A stretch of DNA of 64,000 bases. Source: Bacteroidales bacterium. GTDB taxonomy: Bacteria > Bacteroidota > Bacteroidia > Bacteroidales > F082. The notes beneath the pieces were generated by a model. It searched no databases, was not told where the DNA came from, and was given only the letters and a program-made list of their open reading frames with translations. The translations under genes and the position numbers were made by a program. The stretch spans positions 50,054 to 114,053 of the forward strand of contig JAFZKP010000050.1 of the NCBI GenBank assembly GCA_017553625.1. Direction: 5' to 3'. Positions 32,990 to 42,002 of this stretch are shown here, in pieces (position 1 is the stretch's first letter; each line of letters begins with the position of its first letter).

Positions 32990-33971
32990 GTTCTTCAGAC
33001 ACAGTTATATAGCACAGCTCGTCGTGATAATTGTCATGGCATTGGCTCTGTGGGTTCCGGTGTTCGTGTATTCACTTAGCGATAACATTACACCCGATCC
33101 TGTGACGCCGATAACCAACCTGATAATAAGCATTTTCGGCTCTTCTCACCTCGGACTGCCAATTTTCACTTTTGTGGTTTTCATCACGAGTGTCTTGTTT
33201 TTTAACTCGATGCTGTCTGTAAATCAGTTGGTTACAAGAAACAGCAGCATCGGTGCCTTCGTTTATGTGCTGTGTGTCTGTTGCGTCCCCGTGCAACAGG
33301 ATTACTGCCAGTTTCTTATCGCAAGTCCGTTTATCATGATGGCGATGCAGACCATCTACCTCATTTATATGGTTGAAAAACCTGAGATGTATCTGATGAA
33401 CGCAGGAATATTCCTGTCAATAGCCTCGATGATATATTTTCCAGCTATAATATTGATTATCTGGGTGTTACTGTCAATGATGATAATGAATATCAGAGGC
33501 TCACGGTATTATTTCATTCCGATAATTGGTTTTATCACACCTTATTTCCTTTTGTTTGTCTACTTTTATTTTTCAAGGACTCTCATTGAGAATATTGAGG
33601 ATTATCAATTGGCTTTCAATGACTTACAGCTGATGAAACTTGATTTGTCGTCGACTGATAAAATCATTTTAGTGGTCGCTTTTGTTCTTTCGCTTTTGTC
33701 AATTTTGAAAATAAGGTCGGGAAATACTGACAATTCCATAAGTACGAGGAAAAAAGTTACTGTTACGATAATGTTGATGGCTTTCAGTCTGATAATGCTT
33801 TTCATGCAAAAGCCTGTTATTAGTAACGGATTGATTTTCCTTGTGTTAGCGGTTTTTGCATCGATGGCGTTGTGTTATGTGAAGAAGACAAAAATCGTTG
33901 ATATTGTCATTATTGTGATAATGGTTGCGGTGTTTGCCAACCAATATTTGCCAATGTTTGGGATTTACTGA
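32982..33971 (+). CDS. DUF6427-like multi-pass membrane protein
   Basis: A 329-residue integral membrane protein with about nine hydrophobic segments (for example 12-31, 44-73, 85-105, 115-130, 143-168, 175-197, 228-243, 260-275 and 282-325). It resembles the DUF6427 family found next to housekeeping genes in Bacteroidetes; I name it from overall pattern, not from a distinct motif. No enzyme or transport motif is visible. It overlaps purD at its start and rnhB by one base at its end, so it is probably translated with them. Confidence 0.65.
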   Translation: MLKFFRHSYIAQLVVIIVMALALWVPVFVYSLSDNITPDPVTPITNLIISIFGSSHLGLPIFTFVVFITSVLFFNSMLSVNQLVTRNSSIGAFVYVLCVCCVPVQQDYCQFLIASPFIMMAMQTIYLIYMVEKPEMYLMNAGIFLSIASMIYFPAIILIIWVLLSMMIMNIRGSRYYFIPIIGFITPYFLLFVYFYFSRTLIENIEDYQLAFNDLQLMKLDLSSTDKIILVVAFVLSLLSILKIRSGNTDNSISTRKKVTVTIMLMAFSLIMLFMQKPVISNGLIFLVLAVFASMALCYVKKTKIVDIVIIVIMVAVFANQYLPMFGIY

Positions 33972-34567
33972 TGAATTTGAAGAGGTATTACACGGACAAT
34001 CTCATTGAAGCCGGCTGTGACGAGGCTGGACGCGGCTGCATCGCAGGCCCGGTCGTAGCCGCCTCAGTAATCTTGCCACGTGACATGGACTTCCCTGAGT
34101 TCGATGACTCGAAAAAACTTACGGAAAAACAACGTGAGAGGTTGAGAGTCAAGGTGTTGGAAAACGCTCTCGCGTATGGTGTGGGCATCGTCTCCGCCGA
34201 GGAAATCGACGAGATAAACATCCTCAACGCCTCGTTTCTCGCCATGCACCGCGCCATCGACCAGCTCAAGATTCGTCCGGAACTGCTGCTCATTGATGGC
34301 AACCGTTTCAATAAATATCACGACATAAAGCATCAGTGCATCGTGGGCGGCGACGCTAAATACCAGTCCATCGCGGCAGCGTCGATTCTCGCCAAGACGA
34401 CACGTGACCATATGATGGAAGAACTTGCCAATCAATATCCTGCGTATAATTGGAAGCATAACAAAGGCTATCCGACAATAGAACATAAAAACGCGGTGGC
34501 AGAACACGGAATCACACCATATCACCGCAAGACATTCAACATGTCGATTCAGTTGAAATTATTTTAG
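33971..34567 (+). CDS. rnhB: Ribonuclease HII
   Basis: A 198-residue enzyme. The catalytic D17-E18 pair is in [18 protein letters not shown]; further acidic residues lie in LLLIDGNRF and [12 protein letters not shown]. The RNase HII motif [11 protein letters not shown] is also present. It cuts RNA in RNA-DNA hybrids, including single ribonucleotides misincorporated into DNA. Start and stop codons of the preceding gene overlap (TGATG), which indicates coupled translation. Confidence 0.95.
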   Translation: MNLKRYYTDNLIEAGCDEAGRGCIAGPVVAASVILPRDMDFPEFDDSKKLTEKQRERLRVKVLENALAYGVGIVSAEEIDEINILNASFLAMHRAIDQLKIRPELLLIDGNRFNKYHDIKHQCIVGGDAKYQSIAAASILAKTTRDHMMEELANQYPAYNWKHNKGYPTIEHKNAVAEHGITPYHRKTFNMSIQLKLF

Positions 34568-34618
34568 TTTTTGTAAAACAAACTTTGACCTTTCACGTTC
34601 TATTAAAAAATAATAGTT

Positions 34619-36175
34619 ATGGCAAATACAAAAATTCTTTGGACAGACGATGAGATTGAGCTTCTTAGGCCTCATATTTTGTTTTTGGAACAGAAAGGTT
34701 ATGATGTTGAGACAGCAAACAATGGCAGCGACGCCGTTGAGATGGTTAGGAACGGGCATTTTGACATCGTCTTCCTTGACGAGCAGATGCCTGGCATTTC
34801 GGGCGTTGAGACCCTTGAAAAGATAAAAGCCGAGTTCCCGAATCTCCCTGTGGTGATGATTACCAAGAGCGAGGAGGAGCGTATCATGGAAGACGCCATC
34901 GGCAGCAATATCGCCGATTATCTGATAAAACCAGTCAATCCTAACCAGATTCTGCTTTCGCTGAAGCGCAATCTTGAGAATAAAAAGCTTGTGGAGGAGA
35001 AGTCGACCTCGATGTATCAGCAGGAATTCCGTAAAATTGGAATGGATTTGAACAACAGCCTTGACTATAACGAGTGGGTCGGGGTTTATAAAAACATCAC
35101 GAGATGGGAGCTGGAGCTGCAGAAATCGACGGACGAAGGTATAAAAGAGGTGCTTTTCATGCAGAAAAACGAGGCTAACAACCAGTTTTCGCGCTATGTG
35201 GAGAGAAACTACTGCGACTGGGTGTCGGGCAAGGGCGTTAACAAGCCTACGATGTCACATACCGTGGTGCGTGATAAGATTCTACCGCGTCTGTCAAATG
35301 ACGATAAGCCGTTGTTTTTCATACTGATAGATAACCTCCGCTACGACCAGTGGAAGGCGGTGCAGCCACTAATAGAGTCGTATTTCAGGGTCGTGGATGA
35401 TGACATTTATTACAGCATCCTGCCGACGACAACGCAATATGCGCGCAACTCCATCTTCGCAGGTCTGATGCCGCTTGAGATACGCCGCCATTACCCGAAA
35501 TACTGGACTGATGAGGAGGACGAGGGCACGAAAAACCAGTATGAGGGCGAGCTTTTGGGCGAACAGCTGCGTCGTTATGGCAAAAACATCAAGTATTCAT
35601 ATAATAAGGTGTTGAATCTGGCGGCGGGCAAGAAGCTTCTCGACCAGATGAACAACTTGATGCAGAATAAGTTAAACGTCATTGTTTATAATTTCGTCGA
35701 TATGTTGTCGCATGCGCGCACCGAGATGGATATCATACGTGAACTTGCCGACGACGAGGTGGCTTACCGCTCATTGATGTTGTCGTGGTTTGAGCATTCC
35801 TCGCTGTTCGATATGATGAAATTCATCGCTAACAAGGGCTGCGATATCGTGGTGACTACCGACCATGGCTCTGTCTGGGTGAAGAATCCTGTTAAGATTC
35901 TGGGCGACAAGGCTGTCAATACGAATTTGAGATATAAATATGGTAAATCATTGAAATACAACGCTAAAGAGGTATTTGAAGTGAAAGACCCAGAGAAGAT
36001 TTTCCTGCCTCGTATCAACGTTTCCACTTCTTACGTCTTTGCCCGCAGCAATGATTTCTTCGCATATCCGAATAATTACAACTATTATGTCAATTATTAC
36101 AGGAACACGTTCCAGCATGGCGGCATCTCCATGAATGAAATGTTGATTCCTGTAGCATATCTGAATGCAAAATGA
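34619..36175 (+). CDS. porX: PorX: response regulator with PglZ domain, T9SS regulator
   Basis: A 518-residue protein. The receiver domain (1-120) has the acidic pair D10-D11, phosphoacceptor D54 (FLDEQMPG), Thr/Lys in VVMITKS and IKPVNP. A helical linker follows, then the PglZ phosphatase-like domain (about 210-518; LFFILIDNLRYDQW, then IVVTTDHGS). This architecture is PorX, which with sensor PorY controls T9SS genes in Porphyromonas and is linked there to an ECF sigma factor. PorY is not in the window. The presence of five T9SS cargo genes and an ECF factor nearby makes the assignment coherent. Overlaps tsaE by four bases. Confidence 0.92.
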   Translation: MANTKILWTDDEIELLRPHILFLEQKGYDVETANNGSDAVEMVRNGHFDIVFLDEQMPGISGVETLEKIKAEFPNLPVVMITKSEEERIMEDAIGSNIADYLIKPVNPNQILLSLKRNLENKKLVEEKSTSMYQQEFRKIGMDLNNSLDYNEWVGVYKNITRWELELQKSTDEGIKEVLFMQKNEANNQFSRYVERNYCDWVSGKGVNKPTMSHTVVRDKILPRLSNDDKPLFFILIDNLRYDQWKAVQPLIESYFRVVDDDIYYSILPTTTQYARNSIFAGLMPLEIRRHYPKYWTDEEDEGTKNQYEGELLGEQLRRYGKNIKYSYNKVLNLAAGKKLLDQMNNLMQNKLNVIVYNFVDMLSHARTEMDIIRELADDEVAYRSLMLSWFEHSSLFDMMKFIANKGCDIVVTTDHGSVWVKNPVKILGDKAVNTNLRYKYGKSLKYNAKEVFEVKDPEKIFLPRINVSTSYVFARSNDFFAYPNNYNYYVNYYRNTFQHGGISMNEMLIPVAYLNAK

Positions 36176-36603
36176 TGGAGAAAACTTTCATAATCAACAG
36201 CGTTGGCGAGCTCTCGCAGGTTTCTGAATTATTGATTTCTTGGCGTGATAAATCAAATATTATTGCATTTTATGGTCCAATGGGGGCAGGCAAGACCACT
36301 TTGATAAAGAATCTTTGCCATAAACTCGGAGTGACCGATGAAGTCAATAGCCCGACGTTCGCCCTTGTAAATGAATATCCTACGCCGATAGAAGGTTCGA
36401 TTTTCCACTTCGATTTTTACAGAATCAAGAAGTTGGAAGAGGTCTATGACATCGGCTACGAAGACTATTTTTACAGCGGTCGTCTCTGCCTCTTGGAATG
36501 GCCCGAACTCATCGATCCTTTGATGCCAGACCATTTCATAAAGGTTGAAATCGCATTGGGAGATAACGATAACAGTCGTAGAATTAAATGTACAATTCTG
36601 TAG
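36172..36603 (+). CDS. tsaE: tRNA threonylcarbamoyladenosine protein TsaE
   Basis: A 143-residue P-loop ATPase. Walker A is GPMGAGKTT (about 35-43). The family pattern continues with NSPTFALVNEY, FHFDFYRI and LLEWPE. It helps TsaB-TsaD place t6A on tRNA. The ATG overlaps the porX stop. Its stop codon TAG is supplied by a GTAGAGACG palindrome that starts at 36600, so the C-terminus may have been changed by that insertion. Confidence 0.93.
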   Translation: MMEKTFIINSVGELSQVSELLISWRDKSNIIAFYGPMGAGKTTLIKNLCHKLGVTDEVNSPTFALVNEYPTPIEGSIFHFDFYRIKKLEEVYDIGYEDYFYSGRLCLLEWPELIDPLMPDHFIKVEIALGDNDNSRRIKCTIL

Positions 36604-36624
36604 AGACGGATGAAAATCCGTCTC
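36600..36624 (+). repeat. GTAGAGACG palindrome providing the tsaE stop codon
   Basis: Arms GAGACGGAT (36603-36611) and ATCCGTCTC (36616-36624) around GAAA. The TAG inside GTAGAG ends tsaE. Confidence 0.85.
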
Positions 36625-36642
36625 AATCACGGATAAATAAAA

Positions 36643-37689
36643 ATGGTATTATATAAAAATGATATTGCCGAATTAAAAAATCTCATTTCGTCTCACACCA
36701 AAACGTTTTTGCTGTTGGACGAGAACACTGAAAAGCATTGCCTGAAAGTCTTGGATTTCATTGATTTTCAAAATGTTGTAAAAATAATTATCCCTTCAGG
36801 CGAGCAAAACAAAAACATAGAAACTGTTAAATATATTTGGGCGCAACTTATTGGGAATCTTGCCGATAGGAATGCCTTGCTGATAAATGTCGGCGGTGGC
36901 ATGGTGAGCGACATCGGCGGTTTCGCCGCTTCATGCTATCAGCGCGGAATCGATTTCATCAACATCCCGACCACTCTTCTGGCAATGATTGACGCTGCCA
37001 TTGGTGGCAAGACTGGCATTGATTTTCACGGACTTAAAAATCAAATTGGCGTATTCTCGCAACCTTTGGCTGTCGTGATTCTTCTCGAGTTTTTGGAAAC
37101 TCTTCCTGAGCGAGAACTGCTTTCAGGACTTGCAGAAATCATAAAATATGGTTTCATTGTTGACAAAACTTTTTTGGACGCACAACTTCAAAAAAATCCT
37201 GTAAATCTTGTCAATCCTGTCTTTATCAAAAAAGCAATCGAAGTCAAAAATGAGATTACTTGTCAAGACACGACAGAGCAGGGGAGACGCAAGATACTTA
37301 ATTTCGGGCACACTGTCGGACATGCTCTTGAGACGTATCTTTTTGATACTCGGGATAGTTTAAAACACGGGGAGGGCGTGGCGCTTGGTATGCTTTCCGC
37401 TTTGTTTCTTTCTGAAAAATATTGTGGGCTGAATCATGAAACAACATTATACTATAAGAATATTTATAGGAAAAATTTCAATAGATTCGACTTCGGCAAA
37501 CTGCCAGTTGACGAATTGGTTGAGATAATGCGTCATGACAAGAAAAACACTGACGGCAACATCCGTTTCGTCTTGATTTCTGATTTGGAAAAACCTGTTT
37601 ACGATGTTGTCGTTAAGCCTGAGGATATAGTTGAATCAATAAAATATCTCATTGATTATCTGAATGATGAAAATTATTGGGGCAAATAG
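36643..37689 (+). CDS. aroB: 3-dehydroquinate synthase
   Basis: A 348-residue enzyme. NAD-binding is shown by VGGGMVSDIGGFAASCYQRG. Metal ligands are in the expected places: GLAEIIKYG (Glu), FGHTVGHALE (His) and HGEGVALGM (His). IPTTLLAMIDAAIGGKTG is a family signature. It makes dehydroquinate from DAHP in the shikimate pathway. It overlaps aroA by 26 bases. Confidence 0.95.
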   Translation: MVLYKNDIAELKNLISSHTKTFLLLDENTEKHCLKVLDFIDFQNVVKIIIPSGEQNKNIETVKYIWAQLIGNLADRNALLINVGGGMVSDIGGFAASCYQRGIDFINIPTTLLAMIDAAIGGKTGIDFHGLKNQIGVFSQPLAVVILLEFLETLPERELLSGLAEIIKYGFIVDKTFLDAQLQKNPVNLVNPVFIKKAIEVKNEITCQDTTEQGRRKILNFGHTVGHALETYLFDTRDSLKHGEGVALGMLSALFLSEKYCGLNHETTLYYKNIYRKNFNRFDFGKLPVDELVEIMRHDKKNTDGNIRFVLISDLEKPVYDVVVKPEDIVESIKYLIDYLNDENYWGK

Positions 37690-39010
37690 TGATTTTGATG
37701 TAACTGTCAATCTTGTGGGCAGCAAGAGTGAATCCAACCGCGCCCTGATGATTTCCCATTATGGTGGCTTCACACCCCGAATCAATAATTTGTCCACCTC
37801 CGACGATACCGTTTTATTATCCGAAATCATTAATAACATCGATGTAAAGACGCGATTCATCGCGTCTCATAAATCAAATAATGAGGGGGCAATAATAAAC
37901 TGCCAAAACGCCGGAACCGTCTTCCGCTTCCTTGCCACCGCATTGGCATTTCGTGATGGCGATTTTATTTTAACCGGTTCCGACCGCATGATGCAGCGTC
38001 CTGTCGGCGACCTCGTCGATGCGTTGCGTAAAATTGGTGTGGATATTGAATATGTTGGAAATGAGGGATTTCCGCCATTGAAAATCTGTGGAAGACAATT
38101 TGTAGAGACGGATGAGAATCCGTCTCAAATCAATGTAAATATCTCCCGCAGCTCGCAATTTGCCTCATCGATTTTGTTGGCATTACCAACCATAGAGACG
38201 CGCAATGGCACGTCTCTACATCTGGACGGCAACCTGTCATCCCTACCTTACATCGACATGACCATCGACGTGATGCGTAAATTCGGTGCCGGTGTTCATC
38301 GTGACGGACGTGATGTCTTTGTAAAACATTCTGATTATCAGGATGTTGAATATTGTGTTGAATCCGATTGGACGTGTGCGTCATATTGGTATGAGGCGGT
38401 CGCGTTATCTGACAACGGTCGTGCCCGTTTGCGTAATCTGAGGTTGGATTCCAAACAAGGTGACGCCATCGTCGCCAAATGGTTCGAAAATTTCGGCGTG
38501 AAAACCGTTCAGGACGACAACGATATAATTATCACCCACGTAGAGACGGATGAAAATCCGTCTCATGAAAAAATGGATTTTCATCCGTTTCATAAAAAGA
38601 CGGATTTTCATCCGTCTCTACATTTCGATTTCATCGACAACCCTGACCTGTTTCCGACCATCGCCGCCACCTGTGCCGGGTTGCATGTCGAAGGGCATTT
38701 CACGGGTCTGCGCAACCTCGTGCACAAGGAATCGAATCGGGTGGCGGCGATGATTGACGAATTGTCCAAAATCGGCGTGAAATTTGAAAAAATATCTGAT
38801 GATGAATTGATTGTCACACCCGTAGAGACGTTTCCTGAAACGTCTCTTGAAATCGTTTTCAATCCCCACAACGACCACCGCATCGCGATGTCCCTCGCGC
38901 CTCTCGCAATGAAAATCGGCGCCCTCGAAATCGAGAACGCCGACGTTGTTTCTAAATCATATCCGAATTTCTGGACGGAATTTCAAAAATCATTCCCATC
39001 CTGTTGTTAA
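37664..39010 (+). CDS. aroA: EPSP synthase with six in-frame palindrome insertions
   Basis: A 448-residue enzyme, longer than the usual ~410 for the group. Motifs are intact: GSKSESNRALM, QNAGTVFRFLATALAF, RPVGDLVDALRKIG, LDSKQGD and HNDHRIAMSLAPLA. It joins shikimate-3-phosphate and PEP. Between the motifs lie peptides encoded by GTAGAGACG-type palindromes: VKTRFIASH (about residue 62), VETDENPSQ (147), IETRNGTSL (177), VETDENPSHEKMDFHPFHKK with TDFHPSLH (293-320) and VETFPETSL (387). All keep the frame, and the active-site motifs are undisturbed, so the enzyme is probably functional. The 3' end overlaps the convergent LutA-like gene by 21 bases. Confidence 0.95.
   Translation: MMKIIGANSDFDVTVNLVGSKSESNRALMISHYGGFTPRINNLSTSDDTVLLSEIINNIDVKTRFIASHKSNNEGAIINCQNAGTVFRFLATALAFRDGDFILTGSDRMMQRPVGDLVDALRKIGVDIEYVGNEGFPPLKICGRQFVETDENPSQINVNISRSSQFASSILLALPTIETRNGTSLHLDGNLSSLPYIDMTIDVMRKFGAGVHRDGRDVFVKHSDYQDVEYCVESDWTCASYWYEAVALSDNGRARLRNLRLDSKQGDAIVAKWFENFGVKTVQDDNDIIITHVETDENPSHEKMDFHPFHKKTDFHPSLHFDFIDNPDLFPTIAATCAGLHVEGHFTGLRNLVHKESNRVAAMIDELSKIGVKFEKISDDELIVTPVETFPETSLEIVFNPHNDHRIAMSLAPLAMKIGALEIENADVVSKSYPNFWTEFQKSFPSCC
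37845..37869 (+). repeat. Palindrome in aroA, copy a
   Basis: GTAAAGACGCGAT variant: arms AGACGCGAT (37848-37856) and ATCGCGTCT (37859-37867), loop TC. Read in frame as VKTRFIAS. Confidence 0.8.
38102..38126 (+). repeat. Palindrome in aroA, copy b
   Basis: Arms GAGACGGAT (38105-38113) and ATCCGTCTC (38118-38126), loop GAGA. Read in frame as VETDENPS. Confidence 0.85.
38193..38219 (+). repeat. Palindrome in aroA, copy c
   Basis: Arms TAGAGACG (38193-38200) and CGTCTCTA (38211-38218) around CGCAATGGCA, close to the core of the intergenic copy at 834. Read in frame as IETRNGTSL. Confidence 0.8.
38540..38621 (+). repeat. Cluster of palindromes in aroA, copies d and e with a worn copy between
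   Basis: Copy d: arms 38543-38551 and 38556-38564 (GAGACGGAT/ATCCGTCTC). Copy e: AGACGGAT (38598-38605) and ATCCGTCT (38610-38617), ending CTAC, in reverse orientation. Between them (38566-38592) lies a degenerate relative, ATGGATTTTCATCCGTTTC. The cluster encodes 27 extra residues. Confidence 0.8.
38822..38846 (+). repeat. Palindrome in aroA, copy f
   Basis: Arms GAGACGTTTC (38825-38834) and GAAACGTCTC (38837-38846), loop CT. Same core as the copies in the T9SS tails. Read as VETFPETS. Confidence 0.85.
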
Positions 39011-39715
39011 CACATCAACAATATGTATCACCTCAATAGGCAGTTTCTGCTTCTTGGCGTAGGAATCGAGGTGCATCAGGCATGATATGTCGTTGGTAAT
39101 CAAATATTCAGCACCTGCTTCCATTGCTTCCTTCAGTTTCTTGTCGGCCAATGACGAAGAGATCGCCTCGTGTTGCAATGCGAACATGCCTTTTCCCATG
39201 CCGCAGCAAATCTCAGGATGCTTCATCTCCACAAGTTCCAAGCCGTTGACCTTTGAAAGAAGCTGCCGTCCTTCGTTTTTCAATCCTAATTCCCGCAACG
39301 ACGAACATGAGTCGAGATATGCCGCTTTGTGAGGGAAAACAGCCTCGAAGTAGTCTTTATGTAATTGATTTACAAGGAAATCTGTCAATTCATAAATATT
39401 GCTGATAAGGCGTTTGTGCTCCAGGTGCAGACTTGTGTTGTAGAAAAGCTCTTTGTATCTTGTCTTGATGAATCCCACGCATGACGCGCTGATGCCAACC
39501 ACAGGGCGGTTGTTCGGGAAATCGTGCAGAAACTTCTCGCCGAGGGCTTTCGCGTCCTCGATGTAGCCGCTGTTGAACGCGAACTTGCCGCAGCATGTCT
39601 GCTCAGGGTTATATTCCACCTCCACGCCTGCAGCTTTGAGCAGCTTCAGGGTGTTCATCGCCGTCATCGGATAAAACTGGTCGATGATACAAGATACAAA
39701 GAGGTCTACAGTCAT
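38990..39715 (-). CDS. LutA/GlpC-type cysteine-rich iron-sulfur oxidoreductase subunit
   Basis: A 241-residue protein with the two cysteine-rich (CCG) domains of the LutA family: FVSCIIDQFYP and QTCCGKFAFNSG in the first half, LDSCSSLRE and EICCGMGKGMFA in the second. In lactate utilisation LutA works with LutB and LutC. Neither is adjacent here, so the substrate is uncertain; it may serve another redox reaction. It lies 18 bases from the M3 peptidase gene on the same strand and overlaps the aroA 3' end convergently. Confidence 0.82.
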   Translation of the reverse strand: MTVDLFVSCIIDQFYPMTAMNTLKLLKAAGVEVEYNPEQTCCGKFAFNSGYIEDAKALGEKFLHDFPNNRPVVGISASCVGFIKTRYKELFYNTSLHLEHKRLISNIYELTDFLVNQLHKDYFEAVFPHKAAYLDSCSSLRELGLKNEGRQLLSKVNGLELVEMKHPEICCGMGKGMFALQHEAISSSLADKKLKEAMEAGAEYLITNDISCLMHLDSYAKKQKLPIEVIHIVDVLTTGWE

Positions 39716-39733
39716 GATACTCAGTGTTTTATG

Positions 39734-41845
39734 TTATTTTAAACCATGTCTCTTCAAGAACGGGTCAAGGCTCGGCTCCTGACCGCGGAACTTCTTGTAC
39801 TGAACCATTCCCTCGTCGTTGCCGCATTCCTGCAAGCAGTTGATTCTGAATGATTTGGCAAGAACTGGGTTGAACAAGTCACCAGATTCTTTGAAGTAGT
39901 TGAACGCGTCGCTGTCGAGGACTGCCGCCCAGTAATAGACGTAGTAGCCTGCTGCGTAGCCACCGCCGAAGATGTGACCATAATACGTTGAACGATAACG
40001 TGGTATGATTTCATCGATGAGACCGATGTTGTCCATCACGTCTTTTTCGAACTTGTTCACGTCGATGTCCTTAACTTCCTGAATCTTGTGATATTCCATG
40101 TCGAGGATGGCTGCTGCAAGGAATTCCACTGTCTCGAAGCCTTGGTTGAACAAACCGCTGTTTTCGAGTTTGTTGATTAAAGAATCCGGCATGACCTCGC
40201 CAGTCTGGTAATGTTTTGCATACATCCTGATGACTTCCGGTTCGCCCGCCCAGTTTTCCATCACCTGTGAGGGCAATTCGACGTAGTCGCGAGGCACGTT
40301 GCCGCATGTCCTGGAGTATTTCCCTTCTGAGAAGAAGGCGTGTAGGCTGTGTCCGAACTCATGCCACATGGTCTCTGTCTCGTCCCAGTTGAGCAGGGAA
40401 GGAGTGTCGCCAGATGCCGGTGTGAAGTTCATAACCAATTGAATAAGAGCACTGTGGCGTACTCCTTTGATGTCGTATCCGCCTTCGCGGAATGATGTGC
40501 ACCATGCGCCTGTGCTCTTGCTCGCACGCGGATAATAGTCGAGGTAGAGGAGACCCAATGTCGAGCCGTCATAATCCTTCACCTCGAATGTCTCTACACC
40601 GTCGAAATACACGGGGATGTCGGTTCTCTTTTCAAAAGTGACACCATATAACTTGTTGGCTGCCATGAACATGCCGTTGCGTACGTTGTCTAAAGAAAGA
40701 TATGGTCTGAGGGCGTTTTCGTCGAAGTCGTATTTCTCCTTGCGGAGCTTCTCGGCGTAGTACCACCAGTCCCAAGAGGCGAGTTTGATTCCTGCGCCTT
40801 CTCTGTCGGCGATTGCCTGCATCTCCTTGAGTTCTTCTTTTGCCACTTTGAGAGCTGGCTCATAAAGCCCTTTCAGGAACTCGTCAACGGTAGGGACGTC
40901 CTTTGCCATGTTTTCGGCAAGGATATATGAAGCGTAGTCGGGATAGCCGAGGAGCTGCGCTTTTTGCAGTCTCAGGTTAACCAACTCGTTGACAATCTGT
41001 TTGTTGTCGTTCTCGTTGTCGTTGTTGCCGCGCATGTAATAGCCGCGGTACAGCTTCTCGCGAAGAGCGCGGTTGTCGGCAAACTGCAGGAACGGGATGA
41101 GGCTCGGCTTCGCTGTGGTGAACACATATTTTCCTGGCATTCCGTCAGCTTCAGCTTGCTCCGCCGCCGCCTTGATGTTGGCTTCCGGCAGTCCCGCAAG
41201 GTCTTCCACGTTGTCGACAACCATCTTGAACGCTGCGTTTTCAGCAAGCATGTTCTGGTTGTACTGCAGGTTGAGGAGCGACATCTTGCCGTTAATCTCA
41301 CGCAGTTTTGTCTGTCCTTCCGCGTCGAGACCTGCGCCGCTGCGGATGAAGTCGTTGTAGTACTTCTCAACGACGCGGTTCTGCTGTACGTCGAGGTTCA
41401 TCTCGGCACGGTGGTCGTACACATATTTTATTTTCTCGAAGAGAACAGGATTCATCGCGATGTCGTCGCCGTGGGTCGAGATGAGTGGTGACACCTCTTC
41501 GGCGATTTTCATCATCTCGTCGCTGCTCATACATTCCATCAGGTTGAAAAACACGCCCGCAACCTTGCTGAAAAGCTCGCCAGACTTGTCGTAAGCCCAG
41601 ATGGTGTTCTCAAAAGTTGGAGTCTCGGTGTTGGCACAAATAGCCTCGATTTCGGCTTTCTGCTGCTTCATACCCTCGATGAAGGCGGGCATGTAATGCT
41701 CGTTCTTTATCTTGTCGAAAGCCGGCGCCTCGAAAGGCGTGCCGAAGTCAGAGAAAAATGGGTTGTCATTGCAACTCTCTGTGTTACAAGATGTTAATCC
41801 TATGACGCTCATAGTAATAATGATTAAAAAATGTTTAATTTTCAT
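39734..41845 (-). CDS. M3 family zinc metallopeptidase, lipoprotein form
   Basis: A 703-residue protein of the thimet/Dcp/OpdA family. The zinc motif HEFGH (H495-H499 by count) is in MWHEFGHSLHAFFSEG, and the third ligand is probably in the downstream VELPSQVMENWAGE region. It begins with a lipobox (GLTSC, C20), so it should be anchored in the envelope rather than free in the cytoplasm. Family members cut oligopeptides or dipeptides. It has its own -7 element at 41872-41879 (minus strand) and precedes the LutA-like gene. A helpful partner to the secreted proteases of this window, although that is inference. Confidence 0.92.
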   Translation of the reverse strand: MKIKHFLIIITMSVIGLTSCNTESCNDNPFFSDFGTPFEAPAFDKIKNEHYMPAFIEGMKQQKAEIEAICANTETPTFENTIWAYDKSGELFSKVAGVFFNLMECMSSDEMMKIAEEVSPLISTHGDDIAMNPVLFEKIKYVYDHRAEMNLDVQQNRVVEKYYNDFIRSGAGLDAEGQTKLREINGKMSLLNLQYNQNMLAENAAFKMVVDNVEDLAGLPEANIKAAAEQAEADGMPGKYVFTTAKPSLIPFLQFADNRALREKLYRGYYMRGNNDNENDNKQIVNELVNLRLQKAQLLGYPDYASYILAENMAKDVPTVDEFLKGLYEPALKVAKEELKEMQAIADREGAGIKLASWDWWYYAEKLRKEKYDFDENALRPYLSLDNVRNGMFMAANKLYGVTFEKRTDIPVYFDGVETFEVKDYDGSTLGLLYLDYYPRASKSTGAWCTSFREGGYDIKGVRHSALIQLVMNFTPASGDTPSLLNWDETETMWHEFGHSLHAFFSEGKYSRTCGNVPRDYVELPSQVMENWAGEPEVIRMYAKHYQTGEVMPDSLINKLENSGLFNQGFETVEFLAAAILDMEYHKIQEVKDIDVNKFEKDVMDNIGLIDEIIPRYRSTYYGHIFGGGYAAGYYVYYWAAVLDSDAFNYFKESGDLFNPVLAKSFRINCLQECGNDEGMVQYKKFRGQEPSLDPFLKRHGLK

Positions 41846-41871
41846 TGTGATGTTGAGTTTTGTACAAAATG

Positions 41872-41879
41872 CAAAAATA
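41872..41879 (-). promoter_or_regulatory. -7 element of the M3 peptidase gene
   Basis: TATTTTTG on the minus strand, 27 bases before the ATG at 41845. Confidence 0.45.
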
Positions 41880-41938
41880 TGAAAAAAGTTTTAAGTTTAG
41901 TTGTTGTAATGAACTATTTTAACTAAAAAACATTTTTC

Positions 41939-41969
41939 TTGTTTTTTATTTTAAAATATAATATCTTTG
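41939..41969 (+). promoter_or_regulatory. Promoter of the alpha-glucan cluster
   Basis: TTG (41939-41941), a 20-base spacer and TATCTTTG (41962-41969), 33 bases before the debranching enzyme ATG. Confidence 0.55.
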
Positions 41970-42002
41970 CAGTTCATAATTTGGATAAAAATTTTCTGAA
42001 AA

